Shown piece after piece: positions 1-13,663 of a stretch of DNA of 64,000 bases. Position 1 is the stretch's first letter. The number at the start of each line of letters is the position of its first letter. The stretch is from Limnanthes douglasii subsp. nivea (Eukaryota > Streptophyta > Magnoliopsida > Brassicales > Limnanthaceae). A program made the position numbers and the translations under genes. Location: assembly GCA_036936605.1 (NCBI GenBank), contig JAUPFV010000004.1, positions 135,975,473 through 136,039,472 of the forward strand, written 5' to 3'. Under the pieces are notes generated by a model. The model saw only the letters and a program-made list of their open reading frames with translations. It searched no databases and was not told the DNA's origin.

Positions 1-3000
1 ATAAGCCTTTAGATGCTCAATGTTCCATGGATGGGAAAAATCTCTTCCTTCTTTATCTTTCAATTTGTATGTCCCCGGTTTCAACTTCCTTGTGATTGTG
101 TATGGTCCTTCCCAGTTTGGGGCGAGATTTCCGAGTCTCTTGTCTTTTGTGTGCCGGAAGACTTTCCTCAGTACCCTGTCCCCCACCTCAAATTATCTTC
201 TTCTGACCTTCGACGAATAACGGCTTTTCATTAACGTTTGATAGTGTAGGGAATTCAGTTGTGCATTTCTTCTTTTTTCTTCTATCAGATCGAGTTTTGT
301 GCGTTTTCCTTTGTCATTCTCCTCCTCAGAATATTCACTCAATCAGAAAGATGGGAACATGGTTTTCGATGGAAATACTGCGTCCATTCCGTATACAAGC
401 GTGAAAGGTGACTCATATGTTGCTGTCAGATGAGCGGTCCTGTAAGCCCATAACACTTCTTGTAAGTAGTCTGGCCACTTCCCTGCTTTGCCCGCTAAAT
501 TCTTTCTTAGACCGTCCAAGATCGTTCGAGTGGTTACTTCAACCTGACTGTTTTCTTGGGGGTGGAACGGTGTCGAAAAACATTGTTGTATCCCCTTGGA
601 AGCGCATAAAGCTCTCATTTCATTGTTATCGAATTGGGGGCCATTATCTATCGTAATTTTCCTGGGTATGCCAAAACGGCAACAGATGTTAGAAATGATA
701 AATTTGATTACATATTTTGCCCTTGTTCCTGCTAATGGTTCTGCTTCCACCCATTTAGAAAAATAGTCCACAGCAACGATAATTGTTTGACATCCCCCTG
801 AAGCCATAAGAAGTGGTCCGACCAGATTTATTCCTCATCGGTCGAAAGGGAGAGATTCTGATATTGACTCTAGAGGTACCGCGTGTAGGTGGATCAAATT
901 TGCAAATCGTTGACAGGTGTCACATTTCTGCACTAGCTCTTTGGCATCCACCGAGAGGGTACGCCAATAGTATCCTGCCAGAAAAATATTTGTATCAGTG
1001 TCTTGTATCCACAATAGGCAGATCCTTCCCCATCGTGTAACTCGTAGAGTACCAAATGTGATTCATCATTCCCTAAACAACGAAGTAAGGGTCGACTAAA
1101 AGATCGTTTGTACAATACATCTCTGAGGACGATGTATCCGTAGGCCTTGAAACGTATTCTCTTGGCTCTGACTTTGTCGACAGGCAGCATGTCATGGACT
1201 AGAAAATCTTGTATCTCGCTTCTCCAGTCTTTTGTTAAACTCATGGATATCTGGAATGCTTTGGTGTTACCTTCCCTTACTTCGGGTACTTTTGTTATGG
1301 ACGGATTTTCTTGAGTGACTATCCACGGGTAATCCTCTGAGTAAGATGCCTTAGCTAATGAATCAGCCACTGAGTTTCCTGCCCTATGGACGTGCTCAAA
1401 TCAGATGTCTTCGAACTCCAAAGCCAAGGCTTTCAACACTCCCAGATACTTCACCAGATGAGCTTTTCTTTCCTCCGAACGTCCGAGGGCATGGTTCACT
1501 AAGAGTTGAGAATCACTACTCAATTTAACTCGCTTAGCCCCATAAATCTTTGCAAGTCGCAATCCGGCCAGGGCTGCTTCATACTCTGCCTCATTGTTTG
1601 ACACTTAGAAACCGAGTCAAATTGTTTGATACATTGCGATTCCATCCGGTGATGTCAATTGCACACCAGCTCCATATCCGGATGAGCTAGAACCCCCATC
1701 GGTTTGGACTTTCCATTCAGAGTCGGATTTTTCTTCTTCCATGTTCACATTGTCTCTCTCCGATGAAATTCCACTAAAAAATCAGCTAGCGCCCGTGCTT
1801 TGATTGTTGTTCGCGGCTCGAACTCGATATCGAAACCCCTCAGTTTTACCGACCACTTAGTCATCCTTCCAGATACATCGGGTCTTTGTAACATACTTTT
1901 CAAGGGAAAAGATGTTCGTACCACTACCGTATAAGCTTGGAATTATGGCCTCATTTTTCGAGCCAATGTTACTAGGGAGAGGGCTAGCTTTTCCAACTTA
2001 AGATTCTTTTTCTGCATCTAAGAGGCTTTTGCTTACATAATAAACTGGTCTAGGAAGGCCTGCTTCTTCTTGGACTAAAACTGAGCTGACTGCACAGTCG
2101 GATACTGCTAAGTATAGGAATAACTTTCCCCTGGATTCGGCTTTGTCAGTATATCTGGGGACGAAAGATGTTGTTTGATTTGATTGAAGGCTTCGAAACA
2201 TTCTTGAGTCCAGTTGAACCAGTTCGCTTTCCTTAACACTTAGAAGAAAGGAGCACACTTGTCCGACGACCTGGATATGAATCTATTTAAAGCAGCCAAC
2301 TTTCCAGTTAAAATTTGCACTTCCTTGATGGTTCTAGGTGGATCCATAGTACATAAGGCGTTTAGCTGCATAGGATCTGCTTCGATGCCCTGCTCACTGA
2401 CTATGTAACCTAAGAACTTTCCAGATCTTACTCCAAATGTGCAATCTTCCGGGTTAAACTTGAGATTTATTTTAGCCAGATTAGCAAAAGTTTCTTCTAG
2501 GTCAACCAAATGATCTCCATCTGCTAAGCTTTTGACTAACATATCGTCAATATAAACTTCCACATTTCTGCCAATTTGACTTTTGAATGCCTTGTTCACT
2601 AGCCGCTGGTACGTCGCCCCCACATTTTTAGTCTGAATGGCATAACTTGGTAATAATGTAGACCTCTTCCAGTTATGAAAGCCGTGCTCTCCTGATCCCT
2701 TGGATCCATCTGGATTTGATTGTATCCAGCATATACATCCATAAGCGACTGTAAACGATTTCCGGACATCAAATCTACGAGCTGATCTATTCGTGGGACC
2801 GGGAAAGGATCTTTAGGGAAAACTCTATTCAAATCAGTGAAGTCTACACACATCCGCCATTTGCCATTTTTCTTTTTTACCACGACCGGGTTAGCGGTCC
2901 ATAACAGATATCGTGATTCACGGATATGGCCTACTTTCGTTAGACAGTCTACTTCTGCCATTATTGCTTCAGTTTTTTCTTAGGAAAAAATACTTCGTTT

Positions 3001-5829
3001 CTGAATGATTGGGCGTACGCTATTCCGAATAGCTAATCTGTGACAAATGACTTCTTCTGGTACTCCTGTAATGTCCTCTGTACATCACGCAAACCGATGT
3101 AATTTGGTCGAAAGAAATCTGATTAAGCTTTCTTTTACCTCAGGCGATAATCTCGTTCCTATCTTGAGACTCTTCCCAGGGACAAACACATGATCCTCAA
3201 AACCTTCATCAGGGACCATGAATCTAGGGAACTCCCTCGGATCATCAACAAGATCAGAGTCCGAAGGAGGCCCCTCTGACTGCTATTCTTTTCTGCATTC
3301 GAACCCCTTCAACTGCTTAGGGACCAACGCTGCCTTGTAGCATTCTCTAGCCATTTTCTGACTTGATCTTATAGTTCTGATGTTACTTCCCACTATGTAT
3401 TTCAAGCATTGGTGGATCGTGGATGGTATAACGTGCATCTTCGACAGCCAATATCTTCCAAAGATAGCGTTGTACGATGTGGGTGCATCCACTACAATGA
3501 ACAGTACTGTTACTATTTTCTTGAATGGTCCCCTGCCTAGCTCCACCATTCCTTCGAATTCTCCGACGACGTCCGTGGTCACACCGGTTAATCCCACTAT
3601 CGTCCTGTCGGATCGTTGGATAGTTGGAGGATTGGTTATCTTATTGTAGCTGGCCATGAATATGATATTGACAGAATTTCCCGTATCAATCAGAATTTTT
3701 CTTATCTCGTTTCCGACTATCTCTGCTCCGATTACCATGACGTCTTCATGCGGACCAACAACTTCCCTCATGTCGTCACCCTCGAAGCAAATTATTGGTG
3801 ATGGGTTCCGATAAAGGTGCGATGAGGCTTCCGCCTCCAACTGTGTTGCTAGACTAACGATATGCCTCTTCTTTGAGTAGTTTGATATTCCTGCCACTGT
3901 ATCTCCCCCAAAAATGGTGAGTGACTCAAAAAATGAACATAATTCATTGACCTTTCCTCGAGGGATTATTTCCTCGACCATGTTTACGATATTCCTGCCC
4001 GAGTTCGGATCAAGATACTCTGTTGCCACATCAAAAGCATATAGAAATTCTTCTTCGATCGCATCAGAAATCATCATGGTACTATCTTGTCTTGGAACGA
4101 CTTCTTGTTTAGGAACCACTGCGGTGTTTTTTTGATAAATCAACTAATTTTCTGTTTTCTATCAAGTATTGAACCTCTTTCTTTAAAGCCACACAATCCT
4201 TAGTATGATGCCCAATGTCGTCATGGAACTGACAGTACTTGTTCTTTCTGTGTTCCCTCGGAGTCTGAAGAGGGAACGGTTTGTGAAAGTGCACGTTTGC
4301 CTGTGTTTTCTCAAAGATTGTAGAGACACACTCGGTTAACTCAACATAGTGAGCGGGTCGAACCCACCTGTTCGAGGCTGGTCGCACATACTGCTGAGTT
4401 GCTGGACCCGTCTGATGGTACTGTTGGTTCTGAGTCACCCGCTGAGGGGTTTGATTTGTTGCTTGAACTGTCTGAGCAGGCGGTCATACATTCGTAATCT
4501 GTTGAGCAGCTTAGGGTCGCGTATTCACCGTTGTTGAACTTGCTCTAGCTAGATTTGGATCCTGGTAGAATTGAGACATGGACTCTATCTCGGAGGCCCT
4601 GGTTTCGTCAACTAAAATTCATTTTTCTGTCTGATCTAACAGAGCTCCAAGTATCATTACTTGCGTTTCTGCCGCATTATCTTTCATCACCCCCGGAAGA
4701 AGACCCATCCGGAAGGCAGCCATCGCTACTTTGTCCTTACAGTATTCCATGTCCGTCTTGACTTGGATGAATCAGTTGGTGTACTTTTTCAAACTCTCTC
4801 CAATCTTTTGTCGACAATAAATGATTGTGTCTCCGTTAGCACGAAACTTCTTTCTTCCAATAAAATATTGTCGGAACATGCTCCAGAACATATCAAAATT
4901 CTTTATACACCCTTGAGGCAGTCGGTTGTACCATGTAGAAGCAGTGTTCTTGAACGTCTGAGAGAAAGCTCTGCACAACACCTTATCATCGTCATCATAG
5001 TTGATCATGAATTTCTTAAACTGTTCGATGTGGTTGTCAGGATCCTGGATCCTATCAAACTTCTCTAGCTTAGAAATATCGAACCATTTAAGAAGGTGTC
5101 CAGAAAGAATTTCCGGGGAGAGAGGTGACGACCTCCAATTATGTCCGACCTTATATGTGCTCACCCCGGACTGTCATTGGTGGCTGGGTATAATATCTCT
5201 TCGGTTGGAGAAGTAAAATGGTTACTGACGCTAAAATCTTGTTGATAGTTGTCGGACTGAGTATGCCTCCGAGTAGTGGCAGGGTCCTCGGGGTGCATTT
5301 TTCTTTTACCAGCATCATCTTTCCTCCTCGAATCACTATTTTTCCTGCTGGTCCGATGAGTGTGCTTATGCTTCCTCAGATCTTTGTGCTTTCGATACAT
5401 CTTATATCTTGAGTTAGTCTCTGAAGAAGAAGAATTATCGGAGCTCAACGAAGTATATTCGCTCGACTCGGACGACTCATATTTTTGCTCGGATCTAGCA
5501 CGTCTTTTAGAATACCGATGGCCTTTCTGGCGTCGGCTTTCTTTGGGTACAACAACATTTTGGATGTGGTCAGCCTCGACATTTTCTTGTCGGACCTCCG
5601 ATCTGACCCTTCTCGTGCTCGCCACCATAGCGTCCCTTTCAATATTTAGTCTCTCGATGTCTTCCAACAACTCTTTCCGTCTGGCAACCAAAACTGATTC
5701 CTCTAAAAGTTCCTCTACACGCCGATCCGTATCATTACCCTCATTTGTAACCCGTTCCTCCATCAAATGATCTCCAGAATTGATACCAACTAAGTCTTTG
5801 GTTGGGTTAGACTCGATCTCTTTACGCAT
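1..5829 (-). pseudogene. Decayed gag-pol polyprotein of element A
   Basis: Gag starts at 5829 on the minus strand with a charged Arg/Ser-rich N-terminus. The gag core (motif YNRLPQGCI) lies at about 5164-4772 and the zinc knuckle CQFHDDIGHHTKDC at about 4230-4190. Protease (IDTGNSVNIIF) lies within 4143-3283, which ends at a UAG followed by CAG-TCA; the same frame continues beyond that stop. RT fragments at 2961-2599 and 2623-2240 keep the YIDD box. RNase H pieces lie at 2258-1401. Integrase runs from 1370 to about 1, with zinc-binding residues, DYFSKW, DNGPQFD and a DDE Glu region near 430. Several frameshifts and stops, including a Trp-to-stop change just after the UAG, show it is non-functional. 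Confidence 0.85.
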
Positions 5830-5898
5830 TTATGTATCCATAATTTTTTAGTTTTTAGTTTTTAAGGATTTAGAAAATTAATTCTGGGTACCAAACGA

Positions 5899-5916
5899 TT
5901 CCCACAAACGGCGCCA
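5899..5916 (-). other. Primer binding site of element A
   Basis: Reading the minus strand from 5916, the sequence TGGCGCCGTTTGTGGGAA lies one base from the LTR end. TGGCGCCGTT matches the complement of a plant tRNA-Asp 3' end, the primer type often seen in plant gypsy elements; the second half diverges. It fixes the inner LTR boundary at 5918. Confidence 0.7.
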
Positions 5917-5917
5917 C

Positions 5918-6400
5918 TGATGCGTTCAGAGATTCTTTAGTGAGGCTTAGGGACAAAGATGTTCATGTGAAAGGGTCGAACTAGAGAATGTTTGTGTGAC
6001 GTGACTGTAAATAGTGAATTACTAGAAATGGAAAAGACATAAGGAATATATTTTGTAATTATTACTCAATCATTTGCCAATTTTCCCAAAAGGGAATGTC
6101 ATTTTTATAGGAAAAAAGGTAGAGGGTGAAATTACATGTTTACCATTATGAGAATGGATTTCTTACCCCACTATTTTACTATTTACAAACAAGTTCTAGG
6201 GGACTATCATTCAAGCCCCTCATTTCTTATGTGTGCTTTACTTTGGTTCTTAGCCACTAAATACATTGGCCTTAACCTTATTATTAGGCTAAATTACATG
6301 CCAAATACCTATATTTTTCATCCCTTGTCACTTTCAGCTTGTAAGAAGAAACTGAATGCTTCTAATTCCAAACTTATTGTGGTGTGGCTGAAAATCTATT
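5918..6400 (-). repeat. 5' LTR of element A (outer end uncertain)
   Basis: On the plus strand the LTR begins TGATGCGTTC at 5918, next to the PBS. A minus-strand TATA-like CTATAAAAAT lies near 6103-6112, consistent with a U3/R boundary. The partner LTR is outside the window, so the far end (about 6400) could not be set by comparison. Confidence 0.5.
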
Positions 6401-8388
6401 GACCAAAAACTCCTTTATGCTAAGGCTAAAGTCGAATTTGCAAAGTTAAGGCTGCATGAGCAATTGTATACTTTGAAAAAAAAGTTTAGTTTAGTTATAA
6501 AGCTTTGAAAATAACAATACTTACTTTTGTTCATGAGCTTGTTATGGATTTTTGTTCCAGGGTACTCATAGACTTTCACAAGGAATACCCGGAAATTAAT
6601 TTAGATTGTTTTAGGTACTTTTTTCCTGACGCTGAATGGTTGAAGAACATTAAATGAAGTGAAAGATCTTATAAATCTCGTTCTTTATCGAGTTGGAGTA
6701 AATCCAATGAGGTTAATGTTGATTTCTTTGAAGAGATTGAAAACAAGAAGATGAGAGTTCTGGAATGGGATATATGAGAGACATATGGTGAATACAATAG
6801 TGTTAAGAGATATTCATAGGACTGGAAATGTTTAAGCTACTTGTGCCAGAATTAACAATGTTGAAGGTAATGATATCCAAACAACTGTTATGGATATTGA
6901 TGTTGTCCCAATCGAATATATTACTATTTTTGAAAATAATGTCTAATCTTAATTTTTACTACTATCTGTTTTTGTAATGCTGAAAGAATTGTATTGTATT
7001 GTTGCACTACAAATTTTTTTGTTTATGAGTACTCTTGTTATAATTTTATTTTGAGTATTATTAATTTTATTAAACACTTAATATTATTCATTTTTTATTG
7101 ATTCATCAATTTTAATAGTTTTATACTTCATCATTAAACACTCATTTTCATGCTTAGAGTTTTGTAGGGTGTATGAATCTCGTTAGGAATTTCCTTTTTT
7201 TTTAAGCAGTCAAAGCTTGCTATTCTGTTAAAGGATTAATTCTTGATTATCCAAGACTTATTACTTATAGAATATATGAAGTTTTAATACTCATGCAAGA
7301 GAACTTTATTGTTTAAGGACTTATTATTAACCGTCTCATACTCGTGGTAGACTTTTCGAAACCTTCAATCTTCTTGGTGGTATTCCTTGTTTTACCTTAT
7401 TGGCCTTTTGTTGTTATATTTTTGTATGCAGATAAGAAATGATATTTTTTTGCACGAAAAATTATTTGTTAATTTTCAATGTTTTCTTAAAACCTTCCCG
7501 CACCATCGAGAGAGGAAATAGTACATCTTTATATTTTAATAATTACATTTTTCATAACAGTTGCCAATGCATTAATAAGCATATGTTGCTTCATCCTAAT
7601 ATAAAAATTACAACAATCTCTCATTTGGATCGTGATATGCTGCCAAATATAACAAGCATATCGAATGTTCTAAATAGTCTTAGTCATTCCTCAACTATCT
7701 TATAAGGACAAGAGGGCTACTGATAAGGGTATAACTGGTCTAGCCCGATTAATCGATATACGCAAGAATAAGAGCACAATAGGTTGTATCTTAACTTCAG
7801 AAGATAGGTTGCAAAGCAGAAATACATGATTCATCACGAAAAATTGCATGATCAAGGAGTTAATGTCACGAGATAAATGTATTTAATGACTAATATACTA
7901 ATTTACTATTATCTCATACATCAAAACTTTATCGCATTAATATAAATATAAGATAGCAATATGTATTAAAGATATGAGTAATATACTAATTTACTTACCT
8001 TGTAGCAATATCTTAACTATAATTTTTCATACAATAATAAGTTATTCATTATATATAAATATATAATTGGTGAAAATTACAAATTCTTAAATCTAACCTT
8101 AAACTTTATTATGGTTTTTTTAAATAATTCCTTTAAAATACCAATAAGTTATTAGACAAATTATATATTCGATCTAAACAATTCATATTTTTTTTATAGA
8201 AAATGATAAGTTTTGAATATTAAAAACTATTGTATATAACGCGAATTCTTCCTTTTTTCTAGATAAAACTTTTGGTTCCATATCATTTTTTGAAAAATAA
8301 AAAGGATTGTGTTTTCGTACCATTTAATTTGTTGGAAATTCGTTGATAATTAAAATAAATATGTAAACTAGTTCAACGTTTTAAATTT
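6401..8388. other. AT-rich intergenic stretch, no recognised gene
   Basis: No ORF of recognisable family was found. A short plus-strand stretch at 6562-6780 reads like decayed coding sequence (for example YPEINLDCFRYFFPDAEWLKN, then stop) and is preceded by a possible acceptor (TTGTTCCAG, 6552-6560). The rest is AT-rich with homopolymer runs, probably old transposon debris. Confidence 0.5.
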
Positions 8389-8393
8389 GAAAT

Positions 8394-8803
8394 TGATGAG
8401 TCCGGACTCCGTTACCACTTCGGACAGGGTCAGTTCAAACAATGTCTTCCCAACCGGACTGTGATAATTCGAACACCATCATCCACTGGACTGATTCGAA
8501 CAGGACTAATGTACTTAAAAACCTAATCACTTCTTGACTAAGCTGCCTGCTCTCCTATTAAGAGCTCATGGGTCCTTGAACTTGACCCGGGTCCATTAAA
8601 CATGACCCGAAAGCCCATAAAGCCCAAATGCAAGAGTATAAATACCCAAACACCAATATTAAATGAGGGTAATGAAAATTAAATACAACCAGACTGCTTA
8701 ATTCTCCCTCTACTCTTCACCCAAATATTAAATACTATCAAACTTCCACATAGTTCAAAACAAAAATTACAAACTTACCCTCAGACGAAAATAAACCACA
8801 CCA
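8394..8803 (+). repeat. Solo LTR of the element E family
   Basis: The segment starts TGATGAGTCCGG and ends ACCACACCA, giving TG...CA ends. It is flanked by the perfect 5-bp duplication GAAAT at 8389-8393 and 8804-8808. It aligns along its length with the LTRs at 50435 and 60466: shared TGATGAGTCC start, GACTAAGCTGC, AGCTCATGGGTC, GACCCGAAAGCCCATA, a TATAAATACCCAA box near 8638, and CCCTCAG near the end. No PBS follows and no polypurine tract precedes it. This is the expected product of LTR-LTR recombination that removed the internal region. Confidence 0.93.
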
Positions 8804-8808
8804 GAAAT

Positions 8809-9248
8809 AATTTTATGTATAATTTGTTTTAAAGTTCAAAAAAATTGTTGTTTTATCGGTACAGTTTTATGTTTTTGATAAAAATAATCGTAAACGTATT
8901 TTAAAAATAAATAGATGATGCTAATAGCATATATCATGCTAAATCAGACCATATACATATAATCCGTTCTAAATACATCGGTATATTATAATCCAAATTT
9001 ATTTTAATTTTTTTAAACGGTTTAAAAACCAACCGGACCAGAATGATTGGACAATTTTTAGTTCCTGATGTACTGTTTTGTTAAAATATATGTTAAATTT
9101 TTACATGATGAAAACTTATGTTTAAAATAGTATCTATAACTTAAGTTCAATCGTATTGAAGTGAAAAAAGAATACAATTAATAGCATCAAAGATGGAGAT
9201 AATTAGATTCTATATAATGATAGTATTTGTCAATCTGGTGAAAACTAC
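8809..9248. other. AT-rich spacer, nothing recognised
   Basis: AT-rich sequence without ORFs or repeats that I could assign. It could include the lost 5' portion of the LINE that follows. Confidence 0.5.
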
Positions 9249-12075
9249 TTGGAAGACACCATGACAAGATATCCTTACTTAAGTCTAGATGAGGAGACCA
9301 ACATAATGCATGATGAAAGTTTTGGATGTATTCCAAAATTAATCATAGAAGAGGAAAATGACTTATTATTGATTGACCCTTCTAAAGATGAGATTTTCAA
9401 CATTATCAACAATCTTGACTCCTCAAAAGCAGCTGGAATGCATGGATTTAATGTATGCTTCTTCAAAACTTGCTAGAACATCATCAAGTGATATCACATG
9501 CGCCATGGTCTTCTTTATTAATGTCTATAACATTCCTCAAGGAGTTATGGTCATAGGTTTGTGTCTTATACCAAAACCCATTAATCCTACACATTTGAAA
9601 TATTTTAGATCCATTAGTTTATGTATGGTTCTTAATGAAATCATGACAAAGATTGTAAACAATAGGCTATCAATGCAGCAGTATCTAAAATTATTTCGAT
9701 TGTCAAGGTGGATTTGTGAAAAAACAAATCAATACATGATAATATTTTGATTGCGAAAGAGCTTATGTATGATCTTAATAGAAAAGCTAAAACTGGAAAT
9801 ATCCTAATTCAAATAGACATGTCAAAATCTTTTGACAAAATATCTCACACTTTTATTCTAAAAGTTCTTTCTTCTTCTGGTTTCTCTAGCAAGTTTATAA
9901 ACCTAATTAATAATCTTATTAAGTCACTCTATACATCTATACTAATTAATGGATATGCAATTGAATATTTTAAATCTAAAAGGGGTATGAGACAATGAGA
10001 TATTATCTCTCCAAGTCTCTTTATCATTGGAGAATAGGCTATGTTAAGGGGTCTACATAAGCTATTTAACATTTAAAAAAATCAATGAAATATTCCTCAA
10101 GAACATGCATTAATATACCCTGTTTAGCATTTACTGATGATTTCTTGATTTTTACTAATGGACATAGTTCTACAATTGAAAATCTTAGCAATTTTCTACA
10201 AAGATATCAAGATTTTGAGGGCAAGTCATTAACAAAAACAAGACTAAAAGGCTCTTCAACACTAGAATTACTGCTCTTACTAATCAAACAGGCTTTAAGT
10301 CTGAGTTTATACCTATTGAGTACCTATGCATCACTATTAGCACCAACAATAAGGCTAGCAGCTACAACTATCTGCCATATAAAATCAGCAATAAGGTTTA
10401 AGGCTGGGAGAGTAAACATCTATCCTCTGGAGGGAAGATGACTCTTATACACACTGTCTTAATGGTCATTCTTATGTACTGGATTCTGCACAACTATCTT
10501 CCTAATTGTTTCATTAAAATAATCAACAAGATTTTCAAAAAAATCTTATGAGGCTCTTCTATGAATGAACAAAAAAATCAATGGGCCTCATGGAATAGGT
10601 TATGCAAGCCTTACTCTAAAGGGGTTCTAAACATTAGGAGGATTACTGATATTCAGGATGTTTTTTCATGCAAGCTTTGAGAGTCCTACAGAGAAAATAA
10701 AAGCTACTGAGCTAAGTTAATGAATAATATTTACTACATGAATTCTCACCATCTCAAAGCTGACTTCAACAAAAAATACTCTCTTACATGGAATAGACTA
10801 GTTAAAATCAAAGGCACAACAACTCTCCACTCATTACACTTGATGATTCTCATGAAAAATCCTGGTTTAGCAATGAGAAGGTTAACTCCTACAGCATCAA
10901 CAAATTTAAGGCCACAACTATTAACAACAACATGGAGGACACTATTAATTGGAATCTATCTAAAGACCTTAAGTTCAACATAAAAGATACGTGGAATAAC
11001 CTAAGGAATCATCACAACCAATCCAATATGTTTAACAAAATTTGGAGCTCCATCACTCCCGAGAAGTATTACTTTTTGTTATGAAAAGTTCTAAATAACT
11101 ATATCGTTATAGATGTTATCTTACAAAAAAAGACATTTCATAACTGTCTCTAAGTCTCAATTTTGTAAATCATATGAAACTTCTAATCATATTTTTATCT
11201 CTTGTTGTTATGCTTGGCCAATATGGTCTTACTATGCTGACTTATTCAGTGTTAAGATTGACAGATTCTTGACTACTACACATATAACAAGGAATTAGTT
11301 ATGGTCTTCAAAGAAAAAGGTACATATAAGATATATTATCCCTACAATAATAACCCGAGTGATATATCAGCCTTGATTAATTAACAAGGAATTTAGTTAT
11401 GGTCTTTAAAGGGAATTAGTATTCTAGTTCATATTCGATTAATTATATAAATCATATCTTAGTCAGCCTTGATTATTCTAATATCTTAAACCCTAATCAC
11501 TGAGATAAAGACTACAAAGTTGTAGATAAAATTGGATGCATCAACTCAATCAAAGTAAAAAATAAGATCGATTACTTACAATGGAGAACACCATCTCCTG
11601 GTAGACTCAAAATGAAATTGGACGGATCCTGTGCTAGAAATGGAGAGTCAAGCGGGGGAGTCATAATTAGAACAATTATGTAGACATAATCAAAGTTTCT
11701 AGCAACTCTTATGGGAAGTTTACTCACCTGGCAGCAGAAATCAGAGCGCTTATGGACGGTCTTATAATCTGTAACAGAGAAGGATGGTCAAACGTGGATA
11801 TTGAAATTGATTCCCAGGTTTTATTCAACATGTTAGCTAAATTAATAGAATCTTACTTTTTAATGTTGATTATGAAATATTGCAGGTATATCATCTCTCT
11901 AACAATGGTCTTAATTAATATTTCAAGAGTCCAAAACGAAGCTGCAGATTGGCTTGTAAAATGTACTCTGAAATGCAAGATGAGGTTTGACTTCACACAG
12001 AATCGAGCCCCAAACCATCTACTTGCAATGATCTTGCTTGAGATCATAGGTCTTGGCTACATTTCTAATAGATAA
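9249..12075 (+). mobile_element. Decayed LINE (non-LTR) retrotransposon, RT to RNase H
   Basis: Plus-strand coding remnants occur in the order of a plant L1-type LINE ORF2. The RT N-terminus (DEIFNIINNLDSSKAAGMHGFN) is at 9390-9450. LIPKPINPTHLKYFRSISL is at about 9567-9625. IQIDMSKSFDKISH is at about 9808-9850, followed by KRGMRQ near 9995. The catalytic box FTDD (variant of YADD) is at 10130-10141. A zinc-finger-like CKSYETSNHIFISC segment is at about 11170-11215. A C-terminal RNase H remnant spans 11600-12075 (KLDGSCARNGESSGG; later IEIDSQVL and NEAADWL). Frameshifts and stops break it throughout. The apurinic endonuclease domain was not found upstream, so it is probably 5'-truncated. No poly-A tail or TSD was identified. 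Confidence 0.85.
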
Positions 12076-13560
12076 GTCTTGCTTCCCATTTTGATTAAAC
12101 ATCTATGCAACTCGTTGTCTTCTTAAAGATTGTTCCCTGTATCAAAGTCACTAACTTGTTAGCATGAACATCTTGACTACAATTTGTCATTGTAGGTAGC
12201 AGAAAAGCTGAGCTTAAAAGATTCCTAAAGTTTCAGAAATCACGTACCGGATTCATAGCCATGTCGTTCTGTTGTATATTTGGAAGAATCTGTACTGCTT
12301 GTCTTGCGATTAACTTGGAATGTTTATCCATAAAATTGTTGGACTGATATTGCTTTATTTCAAGCATTGGAGTCACCAATGCTTGCATCTCTTATTTCAT
12401 GGCTTTTCTCAGCAATTCGAGTCTGAAGGTCTTGAAACAAAGAATCTTTAAATTGCGTTGAAGTCGTGCATTGGATTCACAAATGCTATTTCCTCAAATT
12501 GTTGGACTGATGTTGCTCTAATTTTAAAAATTGAAATCGTTAATGCACACATCTCTTGTTGTCTCAATTTTCAGCCCTAATTCAATTGAAGCTCAATTGC
12601 CTTCTTTCTTGTGAAATATTAATGCTAGGGAAGTTCTGATCTTGCTCAAAGTGATTTTCATATAGTCGTGATTGAAGATTGAAATTGCTGGATTAATGTT
12701 TGTTGCTTTAAAAATGGAGGCTCCCAATACATGCATTTCTTCAAGTTGAAGCTCCATGATTAAATTTAATCCAGCTCTCCATTATGTGTTGATATCTGCT
12801 GAATTGGTGATTGTGCTGTTGTATGCTCCTTTAGTCTCGTAGAATCAAGATTTATTGAATCCATCTATGAGCGATTCATGGTTTGATCTCTTGATAGATG
12901 TTCATTATAGATTAATTCTCATGAGTCTCTTTCTTCAAATCACTCGACATAATCAAATTAATAGAGTATCCTAAGAAAGCTTTGCTAATTTCATAATGGT
13001 GGATTGTTGGATTAAGCTAGATGTTGAGAGAAAAAATGGCGATTAGAATTCGCTATGAATAAACTTTCTGTGTTGTATTAGATTTTAGTGTGTTTATATT
13101 CTTGTCTATTGGACCCACCTCAAGTGTGTAATTTTATTGACCCGATCATATTTGTAAAAAAAAATTATTAACCAAAAAAAAATTCCATAAACTATTTTGT
13201 TGGAGATAATATGAGGCAAAAAAGATGAATAATATATATATAAAAAAAAAATATCGATTAACCATTCCAAACTTTACTAAATGCGTTGGAGAAAATATTA
13301 TCACATCCCTTTACATATATCAACCGAATCCTTAAGCTTACCACTTCAGGTTAGGAAATCTAAATAACTTTAGATTTTGAGTCCAATTTTAAAAACAAAC
13401 CGTAATCAGGGACTATAGAATGCCCAAACAATTTAAAATTAAAAATTCCATTCAAAAAACAAATCATATAACACTACAACATTATTATTATACTTCTAAT
13501 TAAATATACTAAAACTGTAAAGCAAGATAAAAACATCTTAACTAACCCACTCTTACAAAA
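12076..13560. other. Intergenic region with diverged internal repeats
   Basis: No coding sequence was recognised. Three diverged copies of a roughly 160-185-bp unit appear to start near 12339, 12499 and 12685, each with a form of GTTGGACTGAT(A/G)TTGCT followed about 50 bases later by a form of GCATCTCTT. The remainder is AT-rich with A and T runs (13150-13260). Confidence 0.45.
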
Positions 13561-13663
13561 TCATTACATTGACAGGGCTCAGAGAATCGAAAAATGAAGG
13601 ATGTTAGGTGCAAGAAAATTAGATGAGAGACTGAGCAAGAGTTGTTGGTGAAGACTCAAAGGT

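Larger units (their letters stand above)
1..6400 (-). mobile_element. Ty3/gypsy (Tat-like) retrotransposon A, partial
   Basis: This is a minus-strand LTR retrotransposon running from its 5' LTR (~6400-5918) through PBS and gag-pol to the end of integrase, which lies at about position 1. The 3' LTR is outside the window. The order gag, protease, RT, RNase H, integrase is that of Ty3/gypsy elements. The zinc knuckle form CX2HX4HX4C and close protein similarity to element E at 50435-60923 support a Tat-like lineage (lineage name is inference). The coding region is split by several stops and frameshifts, so the copy is dead. The outer LTR boundary near 6400 is an estimate. Confidence 0.85.
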
